Shown: positions 17,394 through 23,751 of the stretch, piece by piece
How positions within the stretch are numbered: the stretch's first letter is position 1
How the letters are laid out: every line of letters begins with the position of its first letter
NCBI GenBank assembly: GCA_035303785.1
Contig: DATGRI010000023.1
Span: 1 to 37,679, forward strand
From: Sphingobacteriaceae bacterium
GTDB taxonomy: Bacteria; Bacillota; Sulfobacillia; Thermaerobacterales; RSA17
DNA length: 37,679 bases
Direction: 5' to 3'
The notes under the pieces: generated by a model
What the model was told of the DNA's origin: nothing
Seen by the model: the letters and a program-made list of their open reading frames with translations, nothing else
Databases searched by the model: none
Translations under genes and position numbers: made by a program

Positions 17394-19008
17394 GCGTCGA
17401 CAAACCTTCTTGCAGGGCGCCCTGGTTCTGGCAGTGGGCGGCTTGCTGTCCCGAGTGCTGGGCGCCGTCTACCGCATAATCCTGCCCATGCTGTTCGGCC
17501 CCGAAAAGGATTACGGCATGGGCCTCCTCCAGTACAGCATGGGCGTCTATACGGTGGCCCTCACCTTGTCGTCCATGGGCATTCCCCTGGCCATCGCCAA
17601 ATTGGTGTCGGAGCGGGCCGCCCGCAACGACCCCGCCGGAGCTGTGCGGGTGTACCAAGTGGCCGGCCGGGTGCTGGCGGCGCTGGGGGCTGCTTTCACC
17701 GCGGCCATGGTGGGAGCGGCCTTTTATTTTCAGCAGGTGTACGACCCCAAGGCCCTGGTGTCCATGCTGGCGGTGGCCCCGGCCATTTTCGTGGTGTCCA
17801 TCATGTCGGCCCTGCGGGGCCTCTTCCAGGGCATGCAGATCATGACCCCCTTTGCCGCCTCCCAGGTCATTGAGCAGATCGTCCGCATCCTCACCATGTT
17901 CGTCCTGGCGGCGGCCCTGCTGCCCATCGGCGTGGAATTCGCTGCGGCGGGGGCGTCCTTCGGCGCCGTCACCGGGGCCGTGGCGGGGCTGTTGTACCTG
18001 CTGGTGGTGTTCCGCCGCCACCGGCCGGCCCTGCTGCCCGAGGCGCCCAACCCGGCCCCGGAGGTGGAGCCGGCGGGCAGCCTCATCAAGGAAGTGCTGC
18101 ACCTGGCCATCCCCATGTCCCTGGCGGCCCTGGCCTTCCCCTTGTTCTCCCTGGTGGACACCATGGTGGTGCCCTTGCGGCTCCACGCCATCGGGCTCAC
18201 CACCGAGGCGGCCACCGCCGCCCTGGGGGTGCTGAACCAGATGGCCATGCCCTTCGTCAACCTGCCCTTGGTCTTCACCACCGCCCTGGCCCTCAGCGTG
18301 GTGCCGGCGGTGTCCGAGGCCTGGGCGGCGGGGCAGCAGGACCGGATCCGCCGCATTACCGTGGCGGCCCAGCGGGTGACTTTGATGATCAGCCTGCCGG
18401 CGGTGGTAGGCTTAGTGCTCCTGGCTACCGAAATACCATCCATATTGTGGGGCGCCCCCCACGTGGGCGGGCCCCTGCGGCTCCTGGCGCCGGCGGCTTT
18501 GTTCATCGGCCTGCAGCAGGTGTCCTCGGGCACCCTGCAAGGTTTGGGCCATCCCACGGTGCCGGTGCGCAACTTGATGACGGGCGTGGTGGTCAAGCTG
18601 GCGGCCACCTGGGTGCTGACGGCCCAGCCGTCCTTGGGCATCAACGGCGCCGCCACCGCCAGCGCCGCCGGGTTCTTGACGGCGGCGGCCCTGAACCTGG
18701 CGTCGGTGCACCGGCGGGCGGGGGGAGCCCTGGTGGCGGCGGGGGACGTCCTCCGGACGGGGGGCGCCGTCACCGCCATGGTGGTGGCCGTGGCCGTGGC
18801 CAAGGGGTGGCTGGCCCCGTGGCTGGCGGGGAACAGCCGTCTGATGGCGGCGGCAGCCCTGCTGGTGGTCATCACCGTAGGCGCGGCGGTTTACGGCGCG
18901 GCGCTTCTGCTGTTGGGCGGCATCAACAAGGAAGACTTGGACTTGATGGGCGGTCCGGGCCGGCGGCTGGGCCGGCTCCTGCAGCGCCTGGGGCTGCTGC
19001 GACGTTGA
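17386..19008 (+). CDS. SpoVB/YabM-type polysaccharide (MOP superfamily) flippase
   Basis: A 540-aa polytopic membrane protein of the MATE/MVF (MOP) exporter superfamily, with about 14 hydrophobic helices. Relatives move lipid-linked cell-wall or cortex precursors across the membrane. Seen: the N-terminal basic QTFLQGALVLAVGGLLSRVLG segment, YRIILPMLFGPEKDYGMGLLQ, LFQGMQ near the middle, and repeated small-residue-rich helices. Position directly after spoVT matches yabM of Bacillus; an exact substrate is not established. GTG 17386 is used, but the SD GGGAG (17378-17382) is only three bases away, so TTG 17392 with nine bases is a real alternative. The start lies within the right arm of the inverted repeat. 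mazG follows after 16 bp. Confidence 0.88.
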   Translation: MVLRRQTFLQGALVLAVGGLLSRVLGAVYRIILPMLFGPEKDYGMGLLQYSMGVYTVALTLSSMGIPLAIAKLVSERAARNDPAGAVRVYQVAGRVLAALGAAFTAAMVGAAFYFQQVYDPKALVSMLAVAPAIFVVSIMSALRGLFQGMQIMTPFAASQVIEQIVRILTMFVLAAALLPIGVEFAAAGASFGAVTGAVAGLLYLLVVFRRHRPALLPEAPNPAPEVEPAGSLIKEVLHLAIPMSLAALAFPLFSLVDTMVVPLRLHAIGLTTEAATAALGVLNQMAMPFVNLPLVFTTALALSVVPAVSEAWAAGQQDRIRRITVAAQRVTLMISLPAVVGLVLLATEIPSILWGAPHVGGPLRLLAPAALFIGLQQVSSGTLQGLGHPTVPVRNLMTGVVVKLAATWVLTAQPSLGINGAATASAAGFLTAAALNLASVHRRAGGALVAAGDVLRTGGAVTAMVVAVAVAKGWLAPWLAGNSRLMAAAALLVVITVGAAVYGAALLLLGGINKEDLDLMGGPGRRLGRLLQRLGLLRR

Positions 19009-19024
19009 CGAAGGAGGGACCGGT

Positions 19025-19906
19025 GTGACGGGTCAGACCGACGGCAATGGGGCCCACGGCAATTCGGCGGGCGACGCCTTCAACCGGCTGGTGGCCTTGG
19101 TGCACTTCCTGCGGGGACCCGACGGCTGCCCATGGGATCGGGAGCAGACCCACCGGTCGCTGCGGCCTTACGTCCTGGAAGAAGCCTACGAAGTGGTGGA
19201 GGCCATCGATGCCCTAGCCGCCGGCGACCCCGACGGCGGGAATAAACTGCAGGAGGAATTGGGAGACTTACTCCTGCACGTGGTACTTCATGCCGAAATT
19301 GCCAGCGAGACGGGCCTGTTCGACGTAAAGGGCCTCATTGAAAACCTCCACGAGAAGCTGGTGCGGCGGCATCCCCATGTGTTCGGCACCAAGGAAGCGG
19401 CCAGCGCCGCTGATGTAGGCCGCCTGTGGGAGGAGATGAAGGCCCGGGAGCGGGCGGCCCAGGACGGCCGGGCGGGGGGACAAGCCCCCGGGCAGGAGAG
19501 CCGCCTGGCCGGCCTCAACGCCGCCTTGCCGGCCTTGATGCGGGCCTACCAGGTGCAGGTGCTGGCGGCCAAAGCCGGCTTCGATTGGCAGCGGCCGGAA
19601 GAGGCCGTGAAGAAGGTTTGGGAAGAGGCCCGGGAGGTGCGGGCCGCCTGGCGGGCCGGCGACGCCGAAGCACTGGAAGCCGAAGTGGGCGACCTGCTCT
19701 TCGCCCTTATCAACGTCATCCGGCTCATGCGGATCCATCCCGAAACGGCCTTGGCCGGGGCGGTGCGGCGGTTCGAGGAGCGCTTCCACCACATGGAGGC
19801 GGCGGCCGCCGGGGCGGGTAACAATCTAGAAGAGATGTCCCTGGATGAGATGGAGGAATTGTGGCAGGCGGCCAAGGCGGCTCTGGACCGGGGAGAAAAA
19901 CCATGA
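19025..19906 (+). CDS. mazG: MazG nucleoside triphosphate pyrophosphohydrolase
   Basis: Hydrolyses (d)NTPs to monophosphates and PPi; a house-cleaning enzyme. Two MazG domains: the first with GCPWDREQTHRSL, VLEEAYEVVEAID and LQEELGDLLLHVVLHAEIA (the ExxE...ExxD metal ligands), the second around residues 165-265 with VWEEAREVRAAW and LEAEVGDLLFALINVIRL. At 293 aa it lacks the N-terminal tetrapyrrole-methylase domain fused to MazG in Bacillus YabN, and so resembles the proteobacterial form. GTG 19025 follows AAGGAGGGA. It lies between the flippase and HU as in many Clostridia. Confidence 0.94.
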   Translation: MTGQTDGNGAHGNSAGDAFNRLVALVHFLRGPDGCPWDREQTHRSLRPYVLEEAYEVVEAIDALAAGDPDGGNKLQEELGDLLLHVVLHAEIASETGLFDVKGLIENLHEKLVRRHPHVFGTKEAASAADVGRLWEEMKARERAAQDGRAGGQAPGQESRLAGLNAALPALMRAYQVQVLAAKAGFDWQRPEEAVKKVWEEAREVRAAWRAGDAEALEAEVGDLLFALINVIRLMRIHPETALAGAVRRFEERFHHMEAAAAGAGNNLEEMSLDEMEELWQAAKAALDRGEKP

Positions 19907-19996
19907 AATGCATGAAGGAAAAGGATTTGGCGCCCTTTAGCGGAATAGGAGACCCAACAACATGGGCCTCTGGCCCGATGGGGGGGAATCAGCTGA

Positions 19997-20272
19997 ATGA
20001 ACAAGGCTGACCTGATCAACAGTGTGGCCCAGGACACCGGTCTGACCAAGAAGGACACGGAGCGGGCCATCAACTCCTTCATGGCCAACATCGAGAAGGC
20101 TCTGGCCAAGGGCGAGAAAGTTTCTCTGGTAGGGTTCGGTACTTTTGAAGTGCGGCCCCGCAAGGCCCGGGTCGGGCGAAATCCCCGCACCGGAGAGACC
20201 ATTGAGATTCCTGCCTCCAAGGTGCCTGCCTTCAAGCCCGGCAAGGCCCTGAGGGCAAAGGTGGAAGGCTGA
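19997..20272 (+). CDS. hup: HU family DNA-binding protein
   Basis: A 91-aa histone-like protein that bends and compacts DNA as a dimer. The pattern [16 protein letters not shown], then [22 protein letters not shown] and the beta-arm [20 protein letters not shown] is the standard HU sequence, including the arm-tip proline region. Start ATG 19997 has GGGGGG ten bases upstream. The 90-bp spacer after mazG holds a GGGCC/GGCCC hairpin (19964-19976) and no convincing promoter. Strong hairpins and a T8 terminator follow. The S4-domain gene rqcP (yabO), which usually follows mazG or hup in this cluster, is not present. Confidence 0.97.
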   Translation: MNKADLINSVAQDTGLTKKDTERAINSFMANIEKALAKGEKVSLVGFGTFEVRPRKARVGRNPRTGETIEIPASKVPAFKPGKALRAKVEG

Positions 20273-20284
20273 AAAACGGTTTTG

Positions 20285-20316
20285 CGGCAGGCCGTCGCCC
20301 ACGGCGGCGACTGCCG
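20285..20316 (+). other. Stable stem-loop in the hup 3' region
   Basis: GGCAG and CTGCC with CGTCGCC/GGCGGCG inside (one G-T pair, small internal asymmetry) form a 12-bp imperfect stem right after hup. It may protect the abundant hup mRNA from 3' decay. The real terminator follows at 20330. Confidence 0.45.
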
Positions 20317-20329
20317 GCTTCAGGGCTTG

Positions 20330-20361
20330 CTACCGGCCCCCAGGGGACGGTAGTTTTTTTT
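20330..20361 (+). terminator. Intrinsic terminator of hup
   Basis: CTACCG (20330-20335) pairs with CGGTAG (20348-20353), with CCC/GGG inside, followed by eight T residues (20354-20361). This is the clearest rho-independent terminator in the window, and it separates hup from the sporulation pair yabP-yabQ. Confidence 0.88.
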
Positions 20362-20391
20362 GCATAACTCGGACACCGGCCCCATAGGCAT
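20362..20391 (+). promoter_or_regulatory. Candidate SigE promoter of yabP-yabQ
   Basis: GCATAAC (20362-20368) resembles the SigE -35 and CATAGGCAT (20383-20391) the -10 (CATA half conserved), with a 14-bp spacer, the SigE norm. It begins one base after the hup terminator and 67 bp before yabP, which is mother-cell (SigE) expressed in Bacillus. Fit of the -10 second half is weak. Confidence 0.45.
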
Positions 20392-20428
20392 GGTTCGGAA
20401 AGGTGCCAGCAGGGAGGGGGCCGGTGTC

Positions 20429-20743
20429 ATGGCCGATGAGCGCCATCCCGTAAGTCCTTACAGCAACAGCGAAAGCGTCCACGAAGTGCTGCTCCACAAT
20501 CGGGAGCACCTGCGGGTGAAGGGGGTGCTCCACGTGGAGAGCTTCGACGACCGGCAAATAGTGCTGGATACCGATCTGGGCACCCTCACCATCGAAGGCG
20601 AGGACCTGCAGATCAAGCAACTGGACTTGGAGGCCGGCGATTTCGCCGTGGCCGGCCTGGTTTCCGCCTTGACCTATTCGGTAGGCGGGGCCAGGGATTT
20701 GCGGGGCAAGGGCAAGAGCCTCATCGACCGCCTCCTGCGCTGA
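20429..20743 (+). CDS. yabP: Sporulation protein YabP
   Basis: A 104-aa YabP-family protein. In Bacillus it is made in the mother cell under SigE and is needed with YabQ for normal spore formation; its molecular role is not known. Seen: LHNREHLRVKGVLHVESFDD, IVLDTDLGTLTIEGEDLQIKQLDLE and the ending region VAGLVSALTYS typical of the family. ATG 20429 with GGAGGGGG eight bases before it is chosen over the longer open frame, which would begin inside the hup terminator. yabQ follows six bases after the stop, so the two are almost surely cotranscribed. Confidence 0.9.
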   Translation: MADERHPVSPYSNSESVHEVLLHNREHLRVKGVLHVESFDDRQIVLDTDLGTLTIEGEDLQIKQLDLEAGDFAVAGLVSALTYSVGGARDLRGKGKSLIDRLLR

Positions 20744-20749
20744 CCGGCC

Positions 20750-21211
20750 GTGATCCCCCTGGACCTGCAGCTGCTCATCTTCGCCGTCATGACCTTGACG
20801 GGCATCTTCATCGGCGTCTGGTACGACTTCAACCGGGCGGCCCGGGAAAGCCTCCGCTGGCGCGGCCCCCTGGGGGACCTGCTGGATGTGGTTCTCTGGG
20901 CCGGCGCCGCCTTTCTCGTCTTGTCGGCCCTCCTCCTGAGCAACTGGGGGGAGTTCCGCTTTTACGTCCTGGTGGGCCTGGGCCTGGGCGTCTGGGTCTA
21001 CCGGGCTTGGGCCGGCCCGGTGGTGCTGCCTTGGTGGAGGAGCTTCTTCCAACTGCTGCGCCGGGCCGCCGGCGCCCTGGGCCGGCTCTCGGCACCCATT
21101 AGAGGGATGAGGGACCGCCTGCCCCGGTTGCCGGGGCTGCCCAGGCTTCCCCGCCTGCCCCGGCTCCCCGCCTTGCCGCCCCTTTTCCGCGCCTTGAAAC
21201 CGAAGAAATAG
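20750..21211 (+). CDS. yabQ: Spore cortex biosynthesis protein YabQ
   Basis: A 153-aa membrane protein of the YabQ family, required for cortex formation and located in the outer forespore membrane in Bacillus. Three hydrophobic segments are visible (about 5-24, 43-65, 70-88), with the family feature GIFIGVWYDFNRAARE after the first. The C terminus (about 124-145) is a run of tripeptides of the form LPR/LPG/LPA/LPP, not part of the family core and very basic. GTG 20750 has no good SD, so translation probably depends on coupling to yabP. Confidence 0.85.
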   Translation: MIPLDLQLLIFAVMTLTGIFIGVWYDFNRAARESLRWRGPLGDLLDVVLWAGAAFLVLSALLLSNWGEFRFYVLVGLGLGVWVYRAWAGPVVLPWWRSFFQLLRRAAGALGRLSAPIRGMRDRLPRLPGLPRLPRLPRLPALPPLFRALKPKK

Positions 21212-21381
21212 CCTGCTTGCCCCGGGAGCATCCCAGGAAAAATGGGCCGGGTTGGCCCAGCCGGCAGGGATTCGCCCTCCGAGGGTGAAAGGTGTCATTT
21301 CAATGTAGTAAGTTTGTCCACAATTTGTACACAATCTGTGGATAAGTAACATGGGCCGGCGGCGGTTGAGGGGCAGCTCGG
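21212..21381. other. Intergenic region between yabQ and the HTH gene
   Basis: The first 80 bp are GC-rich with a GGGCC-type imperfect hairpin. From about 21292 the sequence turns AT-rich, unlike the rest of the window, and holds three DnaA-box-like 9-mers. No convincing SigA promoter was found: possible -10 matches around the boxes lack spaced -35 partners. Confidence 0.6.
21314..21345 (+). promoter_or_regulatory. Cluster of three DnaA boxes
   Basis: TTGTCCACA (21314-21322), TTGTACACA (21325-21333), and TGTGGATAA (21337-21345), the last being the exact reverse complement of the consensus TTATCCACA. The first has one mismatch to TTATCCACA, the second one mismatch to TTWTNCACA-type consensus. 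Start-to-start spacing is 11 and 12 bp, about one helical turn, in an AT-rich patch. Known from Bacillus: such clusters outside oriC mediate DnaA control of nearby genes. Confidence 0.6.
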
Positions 21382-21657
21382 GTGCAGATAGAGATCCGGG
21401 GCATGGAAAAACTGAGCTTCCGCGAACGACAAGTAGTGGTCCTGAAAGAAACGGGGCACAGCACCGAGGCCATCGCCCGGCGGCTGGGCATCACACCGGC
21501 CACGGTGGCCACCTTGTTCAACCGGGCCCGCAGCAAGGGCTATCAGGTGGTGGCGGTCATACCCGGCGATGCCCTGGGGCTGTTTGATCCCGATCCCCTC
21601 ACCGATGAGGACGACGAGACCGGGGCCGGCCGCGGGTCGCAAGGCGACGAGACTTGA
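21382..21657 (+). CDS. Small sigma-70 region-4-like helix-turn-helix protein
   Basis: A 91-aa protein not assigned to a named family. Residues about 10-52 match the sigma-70 region 4/LuxR-type HTH pattern: LSFRERQVVVLKETGHS, AIARRLGITPATVATLFNRA. A short hydrophobic segment follows (YQVVAVIPGDALGLF) and then an acidic tail (about 68-91). It is far too short for a sigma factor and lacks region 2, so it is either an autonomous regulator or an RNA polymerase-associated factor; that is inference. GTG 21382 has GAGGGG eight bases upstream; ATG 21403 is an alternative. It sits between yabQ and divIC, where Bacillus has no gene, and is preceded by the DnaA-box cluster. divIC follows after 12 bp. Confidence 0.75.
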   Translation: MQIEIRGMEKLSFRERQVVVLKETGHSTEAIARRLGITPATVATLFNRARSKGYQVVAVIPGDALGLFDPDPLTDEDDETGAGRGSQGDET

Positions 21658-21669
21658 TGAGGAGCGGGC

Positions 21670-22230
21670 ATGATCAGGGGCAGGAAGGCTAAAGGTTCAG
21701 GACGCATTCGCCGGCGCGGCAGCGCCGGCAAGGCCCGGGGACGGCAGGAGCTGCGCTTGGTGCCGCCCCAGCAGGCGGTGAGGGAGCGGTTTCGGCTGCC
21801 CGTGGGCGAGGACGGCAGCGGCGAGAAGGCCGCGGCCCGGGAACGGAGCCGCCTGGGCGGCCTGCCCTGGAACCGCATCATCGTGCTGGCCGCCGTAGTT
21901 TACTTCCTCATAACCTTCGTCTCCCAGGAAGCCCAATTCGCCAGCCTCCGGCAGGAAATCTACCGGCTGCAGGGGGAGATCGCCCTCCGCCAGGCCGAGG
22001 TGGAAGCCTTGCGGGAGCGGCGGGACTACCTGAGCAGCCCCGCCTACGTGGTGGCCGAGGCCCGGCGCCGCTTCAACCTGACCCGGCCCGGGGAAATCCA
22101 CTACTTGACCATCTGGGAAGAAGGCGAGGAGGAGTTCCAGGCAGCCGGCCAGGATGAGGAAGAGGAACTCCCGGAAGAAGTTGTCCCGGATGGCATGGTA
22201 GAGGATCCCCAAGAGGAGGCCGGGCGGTAA
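21670..22230 (+). CDS. divIC: DivIC/FtsB-type septum formation initiator
   Basis: Bitopic division protein that links FtsL and DivIB/FtsQ in the divisome. Layout: a long basic N-terminal cytoplasmic tail (about 1-66, many Arg and Lys), one membrane helix (about 69-85, IIVLAAVVYFLITFV), an extracellular coiled coil (about 86-120, SLRQEIYRLQGEIALRQAEV), the conserved YVVAEARRRFNLTRPGEI region, and an acidic tail (about 150-186, rich in Glu). The 186-aa length exceeds Bacillus DivIC (125) because of both tails. ATG 21670 follows GGAGCG. It is in its usual place before yabR. Confidence 0.9.
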   Translation: MIRGRKAKGSGRIRRRGSAGKARGRQELRLVPPQQAVRERFRLPVGEDGSGEKAAARERSRLGGLPWNRIIVLAAVVYFLITFVSQEAQFASLRQEIYRLQGEIALRQAEVEALRERRDYLSSPAYVVAEARRRFNLTRPGEIHYLTIWEEGEEEFQAAGQDEEEELPEEVVPDGMVEDPQEEAGR

Positions 22231-22253
22231 AGGCAGGGCGGGGCCCGGCTTCG

Positions 22254-22283
22254 TTGACACCCTTTTTCCAGCGAGTGTATAAT
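22254..22283 (+). promoter_or_regulatory. SigA promoter of yabR
   Basis: TTGACA (22254-22259), 18 bp, TATAAT (22278-22283): both hexamers perfect. The leader of about 50 nt contains a small CTGC-GTAA-GCAG hairpin followed by a T5 stretch (22310-22314) that may act on early elongation. Confidence 0.9.
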
Positions 22284-22338
22284 CACCGTACTGCGTAAGC
22301 AGGCGACTATTTTTCAACGGGGGGCAAAGGTTACTGGG

Positions 22339-22734
22339 ATGTCCATAGCAGTAGGGGACATTGTTGAGGGCACGGTCACCGGCATAACGCGCTTCGGCGC
22401 CTTCGTCGAACTGCCCAACGGCCAGACCGGGCTGGTGCACATTTCTGAAGTAGCAGACACCTATGTGGAAGATGTCAACGACCATTACAAGGTGTCCGAC
22501 AAGGTAAAGGTGAAGGTCCTTTCCATGGAGGACGACGGCCGCAAGATCGGCCTCTCCATCCGGCAGGCGCAGCCCGGTTACGACCCCAATCGCAGCCGGC
22601 GCCGCGGCGGTCGCGGTGGCGGCCGCAGGGACTCGTCCTTTGAGGATCTGCTCTCCCGCTTCATGAAGGAAAGCGAGATGAAGCTGGCGGAACTGCGCAG
22701 GGGCGAGCGCACCCGGCGCGGCAGGAAGTCCTGA
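22339..22734 (+). CDS. yabR: S1-domain RNA-binding protein YabR
   Basis: A 131-aa protein with one S1 domain (about 1-75): VGDIVEGTVTGITRFGAFVEL, GQTGLVHISEVAD, VKVKVLSMEDDGRKIGLSI. After it comes an Arg/Gly-rich linker (about 85-98) and a charged helix. Similar to Bacillus YabR and general stress protein 13; probably binds RNA or ribosomes, function not settled. ATG 22339 is preceded by GGGGGG and AAAGG. It has its own strong promoter and terminator, so it is a single-gene unit. The spoIIE gene that follows in Bacillus is absent here and a tRNA gene is found instead. Confidence 0.9.
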   Translation: MSIAVGDIVEGTVTGITRFGAFVELPNGQTGLVHISEVADTYVEDVNDHYKVSDKVKVKVLSMEDDGRKIGLSIRQAQPGYDPNRSRRRGGRGGGRRDSSFEDLLSRFMKESEMKLAELRRGERTRRGRKS

Positions 22735-22761
22735 AGACGCAGCACCGGACTGGAATCGGAA

Positions 22762-22797
22762 AGCGGGCGCCCCAGGGCGCCCGCTCCTGCTTTCTTC
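22762..22797 (+). terminator. Terminator of yabR
   Basis: AGCGGGCGCCC (22762-22772) and GGGCGCCCGCT (22775-22785) form an 11-bp GC-rich stem, followed by CCTGCTTTCTT. The T tract is imperfect but the stem is very stable. Confidence 0.65.
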
Positions 22798-22823
22798 ATA
22801 CCCCAAAACGTAGATGCTATAAT
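22795..22823 (+). promoter_or_regulatory. Promoter of tRNA-Leu
   Basis: TGCTATAAT (22815-22823) is a perfect extended -10; TTCATA (22795-22800) is a weak -35 at 17 bp. The predicted start lies about five bases before the tRNA, giving a very short leader. Confidence 0.65.
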
Positions 22824-22834
22824 GTCCTCGCTGG

Positions 22835-22918
22835 GCCGGAGTGGCGGAATTGGTCTACGCGGCTGGCTTAAAATCAGCTGGGCTTATGCCCGTGCGGGTT
22901 CGAGTCCCGCCTCCGGCA
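22835..22918 (+). tRNA. tRNA-Leu (anticodon UAA)
   Basis: Acceptor strands GCCGGAG (22835-22841) and CTCCGGC (22911-22917) pair fully; the anticodon loop CTTAAAA gives TAA; a long variable arm (GGGC-TTAT-GCCC) marks it as class II; the T arm is GCGGG-TTCGAGT-CCCGC. Discriminator A at 22918 is followed by CCG, so CCA is not fully encoded and must be added by the nucleotidyltransferase. It reads UUA/UUG, rare in this GC-rich genome. It marks the end of the plus-strand block. Confidence 0.96.
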
Positions 22919-22923
22919 CCGGG

Positions 22924-22954
22924 GCCCGCGGCGCCGCCGCGGGCTTTAGTGTTT
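22924..22954 (+). terminator. Terminator after tRNA-Leu
   Basis: GCCCGCGGC (22924-22932), loop GCC, GCCGCGGGC (22936-22944), then TTTAGTGTTT. A perfect 9-bp stem only five bases downstream of the tRNA. It also lies at the 3' end of the convergent fabI. Confidence 0.75.
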
Positions 22955-22980
22955 ATGTCCGCCGGCACAGACGCGCCGGT

Positions 22981-23751
22981 TCACAGGCCTACGATGTGGT
23001 AGCCGGCATCCACATGGAGCACCTCGCCGGTGATGCCGCTGGCCTTGTCCGACAGGAGGAACACCGACGCGGCGGCCACCTCGGCGGCGGTGATGTTGCG
23101 CCGCAGGGGCGCCCGCTCTTCCATGTGCTGCTGCATGGTGCCCAGCCCGCGGACGGCGCTGGCGGCCAGGGTGCGGATGGGACCCGGCGAGACGGCGTTG
23201 ACCCGGATGCCTTGGGGCCCCAGATCGGCGGCCAGGTACCGGACGGTGGCCTCCAAGGCCGCCTTGGCCACCCCCATGACGTTGTAGTTGGGGAAGACCC
23301 GCTGGGATCCTTGGAAGGAAACGGTGAGAAGGCTGCCGCCTTCGGTCATGTAGGGCCGGGCGCCCCGGGCCACGGCCACCAGGGAATAGGTGCTGATGTC
23401 GTGGGCCAGGGCAAAGCCTTCCCGGGAGGTGGCCACGAACTCCCCCGCCAGTTCCTCCCGCTTGGCGAAGGCCACCGAGTGGACCACGAAGTCCAAACGG
23501 CCCACCTGCTTTTCCACCGTCTCGAACAGGGCGGCGATGTCTTCATCATTGCCCAAATCGCACCGCACCAGGAGATCCGTCTGCACCTCATCGGCCAGCT
23601 GCCGGGCCCGGTCCTCCAGGCGGTCGTCGGCATAGCTCAAGATGAGGCGGGCTCCCTCCCGGGCGGCTTCCTGGGCGATGGCCCAGGCGATGCCCCGGTT
23701 GTTGGAAACGCCCAGGATGAGGCCGGTTTTGTCCTGCAGCAATCCGCTCAA
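22981..23751 (-). CDS. fabI: Enoyl-[acyl-carrier-protein] reductase (NADH)
   Basis: Catalyses the last step of each fatty-acid elongation round. A 256-aa SDR protein with the FabI nucleotide loop LGVSNNRGIAWAIA, the Gram-positive HSVAFA active-site segment, and catalytic Tyr156 and Lys163 in NYNVMGVAK (same numbering as the E. coli enzyme). The conserved tyrosine ten residues earlier is replaced by Phe146 (VSFQGS), as in mycobacterial InhA. The DAGYHIVGL end is standard. TTG 23751 follows GGAGG at eight bases. It is a lone gene, divergent from the terpene synthase gene. No FapR-type operator was recognised upstream. Confidence 0.94.
   Translation of the reverse strand: MSGLLQDKTGLILGVSNNRGIAWAIAQEAAREGARLILSYADDRLEDRARQLADEVQTDLLVRCDLGNDEDIAALFETVEKQVGRLDFVVHSVAFAKREELAGEFVATSREGFALAHDISTYSLVAVARGARPYMTEGGSLLTVSFQGSQRVFPNYNVMGVAKAALEATVRYLAADLGPQGIRVNAVSPGPIRTLAASAVRGLGTMQQHMEERAPLRRNITAAEVAAASVFLLSDKASGITGEVLHVDAGYHIVGL

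Noticed and set aside
21119-21190. Direct repeats at the end of yabQ as a possible CRISPR or tandem non-coding repeat
   Set aside because: The period follows the coding triplet pattern LPx, there are no spacers, and no cas genes occur.
21292-21350. Possible chromosomal replication origin
   Set aside because: Three DnaA boxes are few for an oriC, no dnaA, dnaN or rnpA/rpmH genes are nearby, and the flanking order is that found tens of kb away from oriC in Bacillus.
22835-23000. Integrated element at the tRNA-Leu 3' end
   Set aside because: No integrase gene and no duplicated tRNA 3' segment were found; following genes are ordinary housekeeping genes with the same composition.
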